A stretch of 64,000 nucleotides of DNA from Neoscytalidium dimidiatum (GCA_037367355.1 CM074703.1:124001-188000); one strand, 5' to 3'; positions 1 to 10,261 are shown, numbered from the stretch's first letter. Numbers and translations: made by a program. Notes: generated by a model from the sequence alone, not told the origin.

Positions 1-1
1 A

Positions 2-1621
2 TCCAATGAGCATCCCAAAGATGCTCAGTTCTGGCTCATTTTCCTGGCTCTCAGTCTGGTCACCCTTCTGGCTGCGCTGGACACGTCCATTGTGTCTACC
101 GCATTGCCAACCATCACGTCCGCCCTGAATTCGGAAGAGCTGTTTGTCTGGACGGTGAACGCCTATCTCCTTGCCTGCACCGTCACCGGCCCTATTTTTG
201 CCCAGGCTTCAAACATATTCGGCCGCCGCCATCTCACAATTCTGGCCGTCGTCCTCTTCGCAGCCGGCAGCGCCATCTGCGGAGCCGCTCCAACCACAAG
301 CGCGATGCTTGCTGGCCGAGCACTGCAGGGAATTGGCGGAGGAGGCATTGCCACCATGACTGAAGTTGTTGTCTGCGACATCGTCTCTCTCAGGGAGAGG
401 GGACTGTATGCCGGCATCATGGGTGGCGTCTGGGCAATCGCTACAGTCATCGGTCCCATACTGGGCGGCGCCTTCGCCCAGCACGTCTCCTGGCGCTGGA
501 TATTTTACATTAACCTCCCAATCGCCGGCATCGCTCTTGCTCTGCTAATAGTGCTCCTTCACTTACGCCATCCCTACAAGGGCACCCTCATCGAGCGTCT
601 CGCACTCGTTGACTGGCTCGGCAACACCATCCTCGCCCTTGCTGTGACTTCGATTCTCCTCGCCCTGACCTGGGCCGGAACCACGCACCCATGGTCATCC
701 TGGCGCACCATCGTTCCCCTCGTCCTCGGATTTCTCGGCCTCTTCGGCTTCATGGCATACGAGGCCAGTCCCCGGCTCCAGGAGCCAACCGTGCCCCCGC
801 GGCTCTTCCAAAACCGCACCTCGACCACCGTCTTCGCCATGAGCTTCCTCCACTCCATGCTCCTCTTCTGGGCCTGCTACTTCTTGCCCGTCTACTTCCA
901 AGCCGTCCTCGCCGCGACCCCGACCCGCTCCGCCATCATGCTCTTCCCCATCGCCACCACCACTGCGCCGGCCGGCATCCTCGCCGGCGCCCTCATCACC
1001 CGCACCGGCCGCTACCGCGTCTGGCACTTCGCCGGCTTCGCGCTGATGACGCTCTCCTGCGGCCTCTTCGCGCTCCTCGACGAGCACTCGTCCACCGCCC
1101 GCTGGACCGGCGTGCAGCTGCCGTTCGGCGTCGGCGCCGGCCTCGTCTTCACCAGCTGCCTGCCGCCCATCCTCGCCAGCCTGCCCGAGCGCGACGTCGC
1201 GACCGCCACCGGCGCGTGGACCTTCCTGCGCAACTTCGGCTCCGTCTGGGGCACCGCCGTGCCGGCCGCCGTGTTCAACGCCCGCACCGACGCCGTCGTC
1301 GCCGCCACGTCCTCCCGCATCGCCGACGACCCCGCGCTCGGGCGGACGCTCGCCGCCGGCGGCGCGTACGAGCACGCCACCAAGGCCTTCGTGGACTCGT
1401 TCCGCGCCGACCCGGAGCTGCTCGCCGCGGTCAAGGCCGTGTACGTGGCGGGCTTGCGGCGCGTGTGGCTGGTCGCCATCGCTTTCGCCGGCCTGGCCTT
1501 CGTCCTGTCCTTCTTGGTCAAGACGTACAGGCTGAGGGACCAGCTGAATACGGAGTACGGCATGGATGTGCCGTCGCCGAGGAGGGAGGATTCGAGGGAG
1601 CCGCTGGCGAGGAAGGACTGA
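2..1621 (+). CDS. MFS multidrug/toxin efflux transporter, DHA2 family (5' partial)
   Basis: Predicted plasma-membrane proton-coupled exporter with about 14 membrane spans. The frame is open from base 2 to the TGA at 1619-1621, so the protein enters from beyond the left edge and lacks its true N-terminus; at least 539 codons are visible. Seen: the DHA2 motif LDTSIVSTALPTI in the first visible span, a loop motif around IFGRRH, the motif-C-like GPILGG, and repeated hydrophobic stretches to about nucleotide 1530, then a short charged cytosolic tail. No intron is needed in the visible part. Family knowledge: such transporters often export the product of an adjacent biosynthetic cluster or give self-resistance. 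Here the ALDH, P450, methyltransferase and Zn2Cys6 regulator lie directly downstream, which supports that role by inference; the substrate is unknown. Confidence 0.93.
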   Translation, partial: SNEHPKDAQFWLIFLALSLVTLLAALDTSIVSTALPTITSALNSEELFVWTVNAYLLACTVTGPIFAQASNIFGRRHLTILAVVLFAAGSAICGAAPTTSAMLAGRALQGIGGGGIATMTEVVVCDIVSLRERGLYAGIMGGVWAIATVIGPILGGAFAQHVSWRWIFYINLPIAGIALALLIVLLHLRHPYKGTLIERLALVDWLGNTILALAVTSILLALTWAGTTHPWSSWRTIVPLVLGFLGLFGFMAYEASPRLQEPTVPPRLFQNRTSTTVFAMSFLHSMLLFWACYFLPVYFQAVLAATPTRSAIMLFPIATTTAPAGILAGALITRTGRYRVWHFAGFALMTLSCGLFALLDEHSSTARWTGVQLPFGVGAGLVFTSCLPPILASLPERDVATATGAWTFLRNFGSVWGTAVPAAVFNARTDAVVAATSSRIADDPALGRTLAAGGAYEHATKAFVDSFRADPELLAAVKAVYVAGLRRVWLVAIAFAGLAFVLSFLVKTYRLRDQLNTEYGMDVPSPRREDSREPLARKD

Positions 1622-1977
1622 CCGTTTCTGTGGGCTTGTTCGATCCGAGGGTACTGATGCGCACGCGGAGCGAGGCTATTTTTTTTTTTTTTTTTGGTAA
1701 TATTTACCATGTTAGAGCTCGCGTCCGCATAGGTGCTTCGAGTCGGCGTGGTGGCTGAATCATGTGTTGCTATAGTTTGCACGCCACGATCATCGTAGAT
1801 GTAGGAACACCTCAAATCGAGTGCTTTTGATGGTTCAACCAGGCAAATCCCACTGCGCAGTGAAACTGATTGTCGATGGGTATCAACACAATATTCGGCG
1901 CGTTTCGGGCGCTGTGACGCAGGCCGAAAGGATCCGAATGTATCTCCAAAGATATATACAGAGGGACGAGCTCATCC
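1622..1977. other. Intergenic: MFS 3' end and ALDH promoter
   Basis: No gene is seen. It holds a T-tract at about 1679-1695 after the MFS stop, which may belong to its 3' processing region, and the symmetric TTCGG/CCGAA block described separately. Confidence 0.6.
1894..1938. promoter_or_regulatory. Symmetric TTCGG/CCGAA array upstream of the ALDH gene
   Basis: Half-sites are at 1894-1898 and 1904-1908 (TTCGG, 5-nt gap), then 1924-1928 and 1934-1938 (CCGAA, 5-nt gap), with 15 nt between the two pairs. The whole is an inverted repeat of direct repeats, 40 bp upstream of the first ALDH ATG. Zn2Cys6 regulators bind CGG-containing half-sites in such layouts; the assignment to the regulator at 8876-10261 is inference. 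Confidence 0.4.
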
Positions 1978-3822
1978 ATGTGCGTGGACAGTGCCCCGAA
2001 ACCACCAGAATCGTCCGCAATGCCGACCCTCGACTTCACCACCTTCTGCAACGTCGTCGCGGGGCAGCCGCGCGGCTCCGACCAGTCACATCACGGCGTC
2101 AGTCCCCTGGATGGTGCGCAACTGTGGGACGTGCCCGTGGCCACCGCGGCCGACGTTGACGATGCCGTCGCTGCGGCCAAAAAAGCCTTCCCTGGTTGGG
2201 CCGCACGGCCGTACCAGGAACGCACGCGGATATTGGAACTGCTCGCGAGCGTCTACCTTGCCGAGGCGGATGGCTTCACGAGGCTTCTTGCACGGGAGAC
2301 TGGGAGATCTGTAGGTGCTGCCCAAAAAGCGGCCTCTGATTGAAGTCTGACAGCGCACTGCAGGCTCAAAATGCGGCTATCGAGGTCCACTGGGCCGCCA
2401 ATTGGCTGAGATATCCATGTATGCGAGCGTAAGCAGAGTTGCTTCTGTACATAATTGACACGCAGTCACAGCTAAGTACGAGATTCCGGAACGGTCGTTT
2501 GAGGATCAAGAAAAGGTAGTTATGACGAAATACGAGCCATACGGCGTAGTAGCAGCCATTTGTCCATGGAACTGTAGGTTGAAGCCATATAACCTTAAAG
2601 AGGTAACAAATTAACGAAGTGCTCGTCCGCAGTTCCACTGATGTTTGGTATGGGTTACGCGACGCCCACTTTCGGGGGTTGGTCAAATGCTGATTTGGAG
2701 AACAGCTATCGGAAAGATGGCGCCGGCAGTGGCGGCCGGAAACTGTATAATCATCAAACCGTCGTACGTGTAATGTTTCAAAAAGGGTATTTTGGCGTAC
2801 AAGCTGACGACGTAGCAGTCCGTTCACCCCTTACTCGACGCTCAAGTTTGTAGAGTTGGCGCAGCAGGTTTTCCCCCCATCTGTGATCCAAGTCGTTGGG
2901 GGCAGCGATCACATCGGCCAACTGCTCGTTCGGCATCCGGGGATCCTGAAGATATCGTTCACAGGCTCAACCGAGACGGGTAAAAAGATCATGCGGGATT
3001 GCGCAGACACAATGAAAAGGCTTACACTAGAGATGTACGTCCGTTTCCCCCCATGATCCACAGTGAGGCGCTGATCGGCGGGTATCAGGGCTGGCAACAA
3101 TGCATCGATCATCCTTCCTGACGTAGATGTATCCGAGATTGCCCCCAAGATCGCCGCCGGCCTGTGGTTCAACGCTGGGCAGGTTTGCATTGCATCCAGG
3201 AGATTATACATCCACCAGTCCATTTACGCGTCGTTTCTGGAGGCTTTGGCAGCCGTGACAGAAAAGCTTTCCGAGGACTTAGCATCGAACATTGGCCCCA
3301 TTCAGAACAGCATGCAGTTCAACAAGCTCCGAGATCTCCTTGAAGATTGCAAAACTAACAACTACCGCGTTCTTGGCGGTGGCGGAGAAAATGCGGGTCA
3401 AGCTCTATTCGTTCGTCCTGTCATAGTTGACAATCCACCACAGGACTCCAGAATCGTGGCTGAAGAACAATTTGGTACGTTTGAATTTTCATCCGTGAAG
3501 TTTCAGTAAGCCACGAATCCATTGCTCACTCAGAGCAGGACCAATAATCCCGTGCATGCCCTTCTCATCTGTGGAAGAAGCCATCTCGCTCGCCAATAGC
3601 ACCGAAAGCGGGTTGGGCGCGAGCATCTGGACTAAGAATAATCAGCTCGCAACCAAAATTGCCGCAAGCTTGGAGGTAGGTAATGTTTTCGTGAACGGGC
3701 CCCCGAAGCCGGACCCTTTCGCGCCGTTTGGTGGGCATAAATCGAGCGGGCTGGGTGTGGAATATGGACTGGAGGGCTTGCTGTCATTCTGTCAGATCAA
3801 AACTGTGTATAACTACAAATAG
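1978..3822 (+). CDS. NAD(P)-dependent aldehyde dehydrogenase, 8 exons
   Basis: Oxidises an aldehyde to a carboxylic acid. Spliced model: introns 2311-2363, 2419-2465, 2574-2632, 2648-2705, 2764-2818, 3035-3088 and 3475-3538, giving 1,455 nt and 484 residues, the normal length for the family. Seen across joined exons: the cofactor-binding CPWN segment, the GNCIIIKPS strand, FTGSTETGKKI, the catalytic Glu in LTLEMAGN (about residue 261), the nucleophile Cys in GQVCIAS (about 295), and the C-terminal PFGGHKSSGLG. The Glu-Cys spacing of 34 matches the family. Exon 4 is only 15 nt. A second in-frame ATG at 2020 is a plausible alternative start that removes 14 residues. It lies between the MFS and P450 genes in the same direction. 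The substrate is unknown; an aldehyde intermediate of the cluster pathway is inferred. Confidence 0.9.
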
Positions 3823-3863
3823 CTCTGGGATCAACCAGTGGCTGGAGACGATGACCTGATATG

Positions 3864-3881
3864 CCGAACGTTCGGGTTCGG
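3864..3881. promoter_or_regulatory. CCGAACGTTCGG palindrome plus a third half-site upstream of the P450
   Basis: A perfect 12-bp palindrome at 3864-3875 is followed at once by another TTCGG at 3877-3881. It lies in the 217-bp gap between the ALDH stop and the P450 start. It uses the same half-site as the array before the ALDH gene, so shared control by a Zn2Cys6 factor is a reasonable inference. Confidence 0.4.
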
Positions 3882-4039
3882 CGACTTTGAGGCGGCACAC
3901 GTTGCACGTCAGCCCACCATCCCACCGCGAGGTTTGGAAAGATAATAAAGCCCTTAGCATGTTTCTTGAGCGCTCTACAAATCTTGTTTTTGATCAATAC
4001 AACAACTGATCTGAATTCGCGTTGCTGTCCATCTACACT

Positions 4040-5694
4040 ATGGCTTTCTCAGACGGCGCGACTTCTGAATCACCTCCTTTTGGAGTTACGTCCAAGCTTC
4101 AATATTTGTTGAATTTTAGCCAATCGCACTCGACTCTCACATTGGCCATCATTTTGATAGGAATACCAGCCATCTGTAGGGTATGAATCTTTTCTTCGCC
4201 TCGGCACGCGTCGACCGTTGACTCACGTGTGTATAGCTATGGAACTTCTTCACTTCTCCAATTCGCAAGGTACCCGGCCCATTACTCAACAAACTCACTT
4301 CCCTGCCATTCAAAATCGCTGTCACCAAAGGACAGAGGTAAGTCAGATACAAGGAGAAATCCGGCAGCCGTGGCTGTTTGCTGACGCTGCTTCAATGTAG
4401 TCATACACTCACCTTTGAGCTCCATGAGCGGTACGGCCCGGTGGTAGTGCTAGCGCCGGACATGATATCAGTCTCGGACGAACATGAGATCAAGCGCATC
4501 ATTCTCACAGAGGATTGGCCCAAATCCCAGGCAGTCTATGGAAACTTCCGCCAAGACCCCGACCGTCCCACCTTGATCGCCTTTACGGACAAGAAGGCGT
4601 ACGCGCAGCGAAAGAGGATGATATCTTCGATGTTCGGCATCAAATACATCCGGTCCATGCAGCCACTCATGCTGGAGTGCATCGACGTTGCCGTCAAACA
4701 GCTCGATCAGCTCTGCGACGGCCAGAACGACGGCGATGGTACCGCCGAGGTCAACATTCAGCACCTGGTGCAAAGCCTAGCTGTCGACATCATCGGCATC
4801 ACGACCTTCGGGCAGAGCTTCCACGTCGTGGAGACGGGCAGCCACCCCTTGCCGGAGCAGCTGAAGAAAGCGCTCAAGCTGAGCGGCCTGCTGCAATTCC
4901 TGCCGTGGATCAGGAAGATCCCGTTCCTGCCGAAGCGCGACCCGTACGTCGACGCCTTCACGTCGCAGATCGTGGCGCAGCGCGAGGCGACCCTCCAGTC
5001 CGCGCGCCAGGACCTGCTGCAGAAGCTGGTCGAGACGTGCGACGACTCCCCTGGTTCCGTCTTCCGCCGCTCGGACGTCCAGGACGAGGCGGTCATCCTG
5101 CTGGCCGCTGGCAGCGAGACGACGGCGAACGCGGAGCTGTTCACGCTGATGATGTTGACCAAACATCCGGACAAGCTGGCCAAGGTCTACGAGGAGGTCG
5201 ACGCGTGGTACGCGGACCTCGACCGGCCCGTCGACTGCGAGTACTCCCTCAACGGGATGAAGTACCTGCAGGCCTGCATCGACGAGACGATGCGGCTCTT
5301 CCCGGGCCAAGCAACCGGCAGCCCGCGCGAAACTACGCGCGAGGAGAACGTCCTCGGGTACCGAGTCCCCAGGGGTACGACGGTGTTTCCTGCCACGGCA
5401 CCGGCGCAGCTTGATGACAGGATCTGGCCGAATGCTAAGGAGTTCATCCCCGAGAGGTGGCTGGATGCCAAGACGGCCGATGCAGCGTACTGGCCTTTCT
5501 CGGCCGGCAGTCGAATCTGCATTGGCAAGCATTTTGCCCTGCAGGAGATGCACCTCACGCTTGTATCGCTGCTGCGCCGCTTTCATTTTGAGTACGTCCC
5601 TGGCCAGGATGAGACCACGGTCTTTCGTGTGGCGCAGCAGCTCAAAGCTCACAAGTATATGATGAAAGTCAAGAGGAGAAAGCAGGGGCTTTGA
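4040..5694 (+). CDS. Cytochrome P450 monooxygenase, 3 exons
   Basis: Heme-thiolate oxygenase, expected on the ER membrane. Exons are 4040-4180, 4237-4337 and 4401-5694, giving 1,536 nt and 511 residues, a typical length. Seen: an N-terminal hydrophobic anchor (LAIILIGIPAIC), the proline-rich hinge RKVPGPLLN, the I-helix AAGSETTA (about residues 313-320, the AGx(D/E)TT oxygen-activation motif), the K-helix ETMR (ExxR), the PERW segment, and the heme loop FSAGSRICIGK with the axial Cys at about 454. All landmarks of a working enzyme are present. It follows the ALDH gene in the same orientation after a short promoter with a TTCGG palindrome. The CYP family and substrate cannot be assigned by eye. 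A pairing in which the P450 makes an alcohol or aldehyde that the ALDH oxidises is inference. Confidence 0.93.
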
Positions 5695-6107
5695 GGTGGT
5701 GTTTTGATGATTATGTAAAGTTCTTCAGAGATAGAGTTGGACCAGCACTTGTGACGACGTAATGCTTTTCATCGATAAACTGTCGTTAAAGCTTCATGTC
5801 TAGTCTTCTGCTCTGTTTTTCTTTTTCTTTTTTGCCCCCTTGTGGCTAGCATGTTTGTTCCTCGGCGTTCTGGTCCGGATTTGACTATTGAGTTTGCGTT
5901 GTTCAGGAAGCTTCATGTCAACTCCAGGAGAAGTCGCCGGATAAATGTCCGAATAACAACCCGACTCGTCACATCCAGTATGTTTTCGTGTCTGTTCAAC
6001 ATCTATTTCCATTGAACTTTTATTCGTTCCTCAGGAGCAGACCCGTGTCTTTCGGTATCCTACGTCTTCTCTGCCAGCCCATCCGCAAACCTTGAACATT
6101 GCCAAGC
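5695..6107. other. Intergenic: P450 3' end and methyltransferase promoter
   Basis: No gene is seen. It holds a CGG-N8-CCG inverted pair at 5938-5951, overlapping a CCGAA at 5949-5953, and a TTCGG at 6051-6055 that is 53 bp before the methyltransferase ATG. These resemble the half-sites before the two upstream genes but are less regular. Confidence 0.4.
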
Positions 6108-7303
6108 ATGAGTTCTTCCTTCCTGGTGAACGACGTGCCCATGAAGGGCAAAGGCTTCTACAATTGCAACTCCGACCTTCAACACGCAGCCATGCTGCAC
6201 GCGCTTCCTCTCCTGGAACAAGCCACGAAAGCGCTGCATAAAAACCACCCCAACACCCCGCTCACAGTTGTTGAATACGGCTCCGCCCAAGGCCGCAACT
6301 CGTACGTCCCCTACGTCCCTCGAAAACTCTCCATCACCACCACACCAACTGACCAACCCGCCCCTCCAGCATCCTTCCCTTCACCGTCATCCTCACCCAC
6401 GCACCACCCTTCACCCCTTACGTCCACCTCATCCTCACCGACCGCCCCACCAACGACTTCACCACCCTCGCCGCCACCCTCAGCACCTCCCTCCCGAACA
6501 CGCCGTTCCCGACGTACACCAGCATGGTCCCAGCCTCCTTCTACACCCCGTCCCTGCCGCCGTCCACCGCGCACCTCGCCTTCTCCCTCGCGGCGCTGCA
6601 CCACCTGCACCACGCGCCGCCGCCGCCGCCGCCGCACGCGCCGACCGACCCGGCAGCAGCCCGCACGGCGGCGCTGCGCGCCCAGGCGCACGCCGACCTC
6701 GTCGCCTTCCTGCGGCTGCGCGCGGCGGAGGTGGCGCGCGGCGGCGCGCTGGTGCTGTCGTTCGTGGGGCGGGCGCCGGGGCCGGGCGAGCGCAACCACG
6801 GCGGCCTGGTCGACGCGTGCCGGGCGGCGCTGGGGGCGCTGGTGGCCGAGGGCGCGGTGCCGGCCGCGGCGGCGCGGGCGTTCGAGGTGCCGACGTACGA
6901 CCGGAGCGTCGCGGAGGTGCGGGACGCGTTGGCCGAGGTCGCGGGCGAGTGGGCGGCGGTCGGGGAGGTGTGCGAGCGCAGGGTCGCGCATCCGGCGGTT
7001 GGGGAGCTGAGGGAGAGGAGGCGGAGGAGGGGGGGTGGTGGTGGTGGTGGTGGTGGAGGGGGAGGAGATGCGGATGCGGATGCGGATAGCGAGTGGTATG
7101 CGGGGACGGTGGTGGATTGGCTTATGGCGGTCGTGGCGGGGTATTTCACGAAGGCGGTGGAGGCGGTGGGAGGGGAGGTTGGGGAGAAGGCAGAAGGGAT
7201 GTTGGAAGAGTGGGTGAAGAGGACGAAGAGGGTGTTTCTTGAGGAACATAAGGATGAGGAGGTTGCTTGTTGGTTCATCTACGTGATGCTGGAGCGGAAA
7301 TGA
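6108..7303 (+). CDS. SABATH-like SAM-dependent methyltransferase, 2 exons
   Basis: Probable methyl transfer from S-adenosylmethionine to a carboxyl or similar group of a small molecule. Exons are 6108-6301 and 6370-7303, giving 375 residues, near the usual length of about 350-370. Seen: the N-terminal MKGKGFYNCNSDLQ region, then VVEYGSAQGRNS (about residues 54-65), the variant SAM-binding motif of SABATH enzymes and their fungal relatives, and the downstream LVLSFVGR strand. The start is the ATG at 6108. Odd features: the second exon is very GC-rich with Pro and Gly/Arg runs, and a poly-Gly stretch followed by alternating Asp-Ala is encoded by GGT/GGA and GATGCG repeats at about 7033-7088; these probably form a flexible surface loop. 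A methyl-ester-forming role next to the ALDH (acid-forming) is inference. Confidence 0.75.
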
Positions 7304-7799
7304 TTAATCATTGGTCACAGGGAAGGATGATATGGATAGGGAGTGGTGTCTTTTAGGGGGGGGAAAAAACGAAGTACTATTGGGTATCTTGTGTCAATTA
7401 CCTCTTTCCGCCGGCAAACACTGAGGTGATGGCGTTATTTATGTCCCCTGCCGAAGCCGTCCGCTAGCGGGCCGCCTATCACGTGATTAACCTTATCGCA
7501 ACTTATCTATCGGCTAAAATACTCACCACCATAACGAGTTCCCGATTCAAAACGAGTGCATTTGCACTGACTGCCCTTGCTGAGCCCTTTTCTCCGTCAC
7601 AGCTATCCCTCCAGCACCTGTCTGTTGGGCACAAGTCAATGTCACACACTGCACGAGCGTGAGAGGTCCACGCCGCACCGAAGGTAGCAATTGAATTTAC
7701 GTCTTTAGTTCCTCAATACTGATCTTCATTGTTCTTCGCTTCGAATTTTTTCAAATTCCATCGCTAGAATTGCCTTTCAAGCTAAGGCCACTGAAGGAG
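7304..7799. other. Intergenic after the methyltransferase
   Basis: No gene is seen. A perfect 8-bp palindrome TCACGTGA, an E-box-type bHLH or bZIP site, lies at 7479-7486, and a CCGAA lies at 7451-7455. A G-run and A-run at about 7357-7370 follow the methyltransferase stop. Confidence 0.4.
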
Positions 7800-8330
7800 C
7801 TACCGTGGCATTCGATGCACGACGGCCCGACGAACGGGCGGCGAGGATGAAATTTTATTTATATTCCAAGATGAGCGCAATAGGTCCCCCGTGGATGGGC
7901 GCTGGTAGCTGTTCGAGAGGAGTATGGAGCATGGCGCGATTAGAAAGCGGTCCATCCGACAGGGAACACCGTCCGGTTTAAGCCGCGAGGCCGCATTGGA
8001 TTGGACGAGCCGGGTGATCGCGTTCAAGGAGAAGTTGTTGGTGCTGATGCACATCACGGGCGGGCAGCTGGCGAGAAAGCCGGAGATTTGAGCATCAGGT
8101 ACAGCAACACGGCCGAGGCGAGGCACCGACACGTTTCCATCGAGGATGGCACGGTCATTCACCGGTATTTGCCCTGGGAGGTGGGCGAGTCATTGGTGTG
8201 GTATTTGTGGTTGGGTTTGTCATTTCAGCAGAGGATCGAGGTGTTGATACAGGGTAAGCAGACGCAGCAGGAGCAAAGACAGGCAGGAGGACAGACGCAG
8301 ATCTTGAAAGAGTTGGTAAGCGCAAGGTCG
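7800..8330 (+). pseudogene. Relic of a telomere-linked RecQ-type helicase-associated protein
   Basis: Three collinear plus-strand fragments together resemble a block of the large fungal telomere-linked (TLH/RecQ-type) proteins. The first, from about 7858, contains FIFQDERN and then, after an in-frame TAG at 7906-7908, KEKLLVLMHITGGQ. At about 8087 a one-base loss shifts the frame to LSIRYSNTAEARHRH and IEDGTV. It then runs straight into IHRYLPWEVGESLVWYLWL, where the intact family has further residues between these blocks, so an internal deletion is likely. Recognition rests on my memory of the motif order (GGQ..R.PE.LSIR.SNT..G.HR, IHRYLPREVGEL.VWYLWL), not on a search. It is non-functional and marks old insertion or subtelomeric exchange inside the cluster. 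Confidence 0.6.
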
Positions 8331-8369
8331 AGTACCAGATGCCAGAGTGCCCATAAGTCATGCGAATGA

Positions 8370-8875
8370 GCTGTTTCTCGTGCCTTTCGATATATTTATC
8401 ACACAATTCTGCTACATTTACGTATATATATATTCGCCACTTTCGCATCCGGACAAATCTCCATAGCGTTTGCGTAACACAAATTTGCCGAACGTGTCAG
8501 GTCAAGCATGAGATTCGGGGTGTTTGCTAGTTTCACGATAATGTAGAGCATTATAAGTCAGCGGTTACATGGTCAAAGGTCCTTCTGAGAGGACTTGTTT
8601 GAACACTGAGTGCACCCATTTCCGCAATATAACCGTTCGAAATACAACTTCTTGTTGTAAAGATTACGCCGGCTGCTGATAGATATCGGTGGAATTTCAA
8701 ATAGGCCGAGAGTATATTCAGCTCGGAGCCGGGTCTGTACCCGGCTGCTCCTTTATCCTCGATTCGGCTCGCCACCCCAAAGCACCCATTCATTGGGATA
8801 AATTTTCTCTGAAAGCGTCGACCACCGATCTGGTGTTGCCTTTCATATGCCGATAGATTTAAATGGTAAACATTT
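8370..8875. other. Intergenic, AT-rich, 3' of the Zn2Cys6 gene
   Basis: No gene is seen. The stretch is AT-rich with TATATA runs (about 8400-8440) and stop codons in all frames. It may be a decayed continuation of the helicase-like relic, but no motif is readable. Confidence 0.4.
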
Positions 8876-10261
8876 TTATGTAGCTATTTTCTGCCTAACA
8901 AGTTTCCTGATGTCTTTCGTTATCGTGGATATCCCTGTCCACGCATCTATGCCATCCCTTTGTGCCTCCATCGCCTCATGCATCTGCACGGCATGCATCA
9001 AAGCAGAAGTGATCAGCCCGGCAGTGGCGCAGTCTCTGCGCGCCTTATGCAGCCGATCCAGCATGTGGGTGCAAACCTGCACGACGAGCAGGATTTCCAC
9101 ATCCATTCCGGCAAGAACCTGGAAGGACCCGAGCTTCAGGTCTGGAAACAGGCGCCCAGCCCGCGTTACCGGGTAATGAAGAAGGTATTCGCGTAGATCC
9201 GAGCAGAACATGGTGTACAGGCGGATGAGAGAAAAATGGCATGAGAGCATGAGAAAAATCACCGAAGTATCCGCCTTTGCTGCGGAGCTGGGGTCCCAGC
9301 GCGGGGGAGCGGGTCCGGCAGTGTTCGAGAACGGTGTGATGTTCGTCGTCGATGTGCTGAACCTACAGTCAGGTGTCGACCCGGCTGCCAAGCTACTTCC
9401 CGTAGACGAGTTCCCGGAAGATTGAGGCGAGCCCGTGCTCGAGACGCCTAATAGACATTTTTCGTAGAAAGAAGCCGAGTCGGATGAAGTGTCAGACGTG
9501 GTCGATCCATCGGCCAGCCTTTCAGAAATGGATACAAGCTTCTGCGTCTGCTCGAACATGTCCCGGATAGGGTATTCTCGAAGCCTTGAGGTGGTCGTTT
9601 GCGGGTCCATATGAGAGTCTCTCCTACCCTTCCCCACCATATTTAATTGTTCGTGTAATGCGAGGCTTATGGACGTCAACTGGCGGACACAATCTTCGGG
9701 CCCGGAAACGCAGGGATCTCCTCCAACCGCGGCGTCCAGATCGTCGATTGCTCCACCGGAGAAATCCGAAGGTAGTCCAGAATCCAACATGTCCGTGTTG
9801 ATGGGGTCAAATGGCATCGGGTCATTGAGAAACTCGAGAAAGTCGTAGCTGCAGGCGTCGTTCATGTCGAAGTCCTCAACCGCATTCGTCTCGGCCAGAG
9901 GGTCATGCTCGGACGCGGATACTGCGGGCGGTTGAGGTGACTCTTTCGGCAGAGTTGGGGTTATGGGGGCCTTATCCTTCACTGTGGACGTCCGTGCTCG
10001 GGATCTCTTGGACTCGCTAGTTCGTTCTGAGGACGAGAGACGTAGAGGTGGGCGGCCAATACGGGACGCAGGACTGTACACACATTCTGCGGAGAGGCGT
10101 GTGCAACGGTCACAGGTTTGGCCGTCCGGATTGACAGTGCGCAAACACCGCAGCTTTTGCTGGTGACATCTGTCACACGCCAATCTACGGCGCGGGTTGG
10201 ATGCGGAAGTGGCTTGCTGAGGCGCCGGGAGGCGTGGGGAGGTTGAGCCAGATGATGGCAT
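8876..10261 (-). CDS. Zn2Cys6 transcription factor, AflR-like cluster regulator
   Basis: Nuclear DNA-binding regulator of 461 residues without introns, starting at the ATG at 10259-10261. Seen: a basic stretch and binuclear zinc cluster CDRCHQQKLRC...CDRCTRLSAEC (about residues 29-60, C-x2-C-x6-C...C-x2-C-x6-C), then a Ser/Pro/Arg-rich linker with RSRART basic residues, an acidic middle, and a C-terminal helical region with FLMLSCHFSLIRLYTMF and LLVVQVCTHMLDRLH, which resembles the AflR-type C-terminal domain of polyketide-cluster regulators. Length, single exon and domain order match AflR relatives, which bind CGG-containing inverted sites and activate neighbouring biosynthetic genes. Its location among P450, methyltransferase and oxidase genes supports a pathway-specific role by inference. 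The repeated TTCGG sites before the ALDH and P450 genes are possible targets. Confidence 0.92.
   Translation of the reverse strand: MPSSGSTSPRLPAPQQATSASNPRRRLACDRCHQQKLRCLRTVNPDGQTCDRCTRLSAECVYSPASRIGRPPLRLSSSERTSESKRSRARTSTVKDKAPITPTLPKESPQPPAVSASEHDPLAETNAVEDFDMNDACSYDFLEFLNDPMPFDPINTDMLDSGLPSDFSGGAIDDLDAAVGGDPCVSGPEDCVRQLTSISLALHEQLNMVGKGRRDSHMDPQTTTSRLREYPIRDMFEQTQKLVSISERLADGSTTSDTSSDSASFYEKCLLGVSSTGSPQSSGNSSTGSSLAAGSTPDCRFSTSTTNITPFSNTAGPAPPRWDPSSAAKADTSVIFLMLSCHFSLIRLYTMFCSDLREYLLHYPVTRAGRLFPDLKLGSFQVLAGMDVEILLVVQVCTHMLDRLHKARRDCATAGLITSALMHAVQMHEAMEAQRDGIDAWTGISTITKDIRKLVRQKIAT

Noticed and set aside
691..1758. Plus-strand open frame of 355 codons, Arg/His/Pro-rich
   Set aside because: Frame shadow of the MFS transporter; no hydrophobic or domain pattern.
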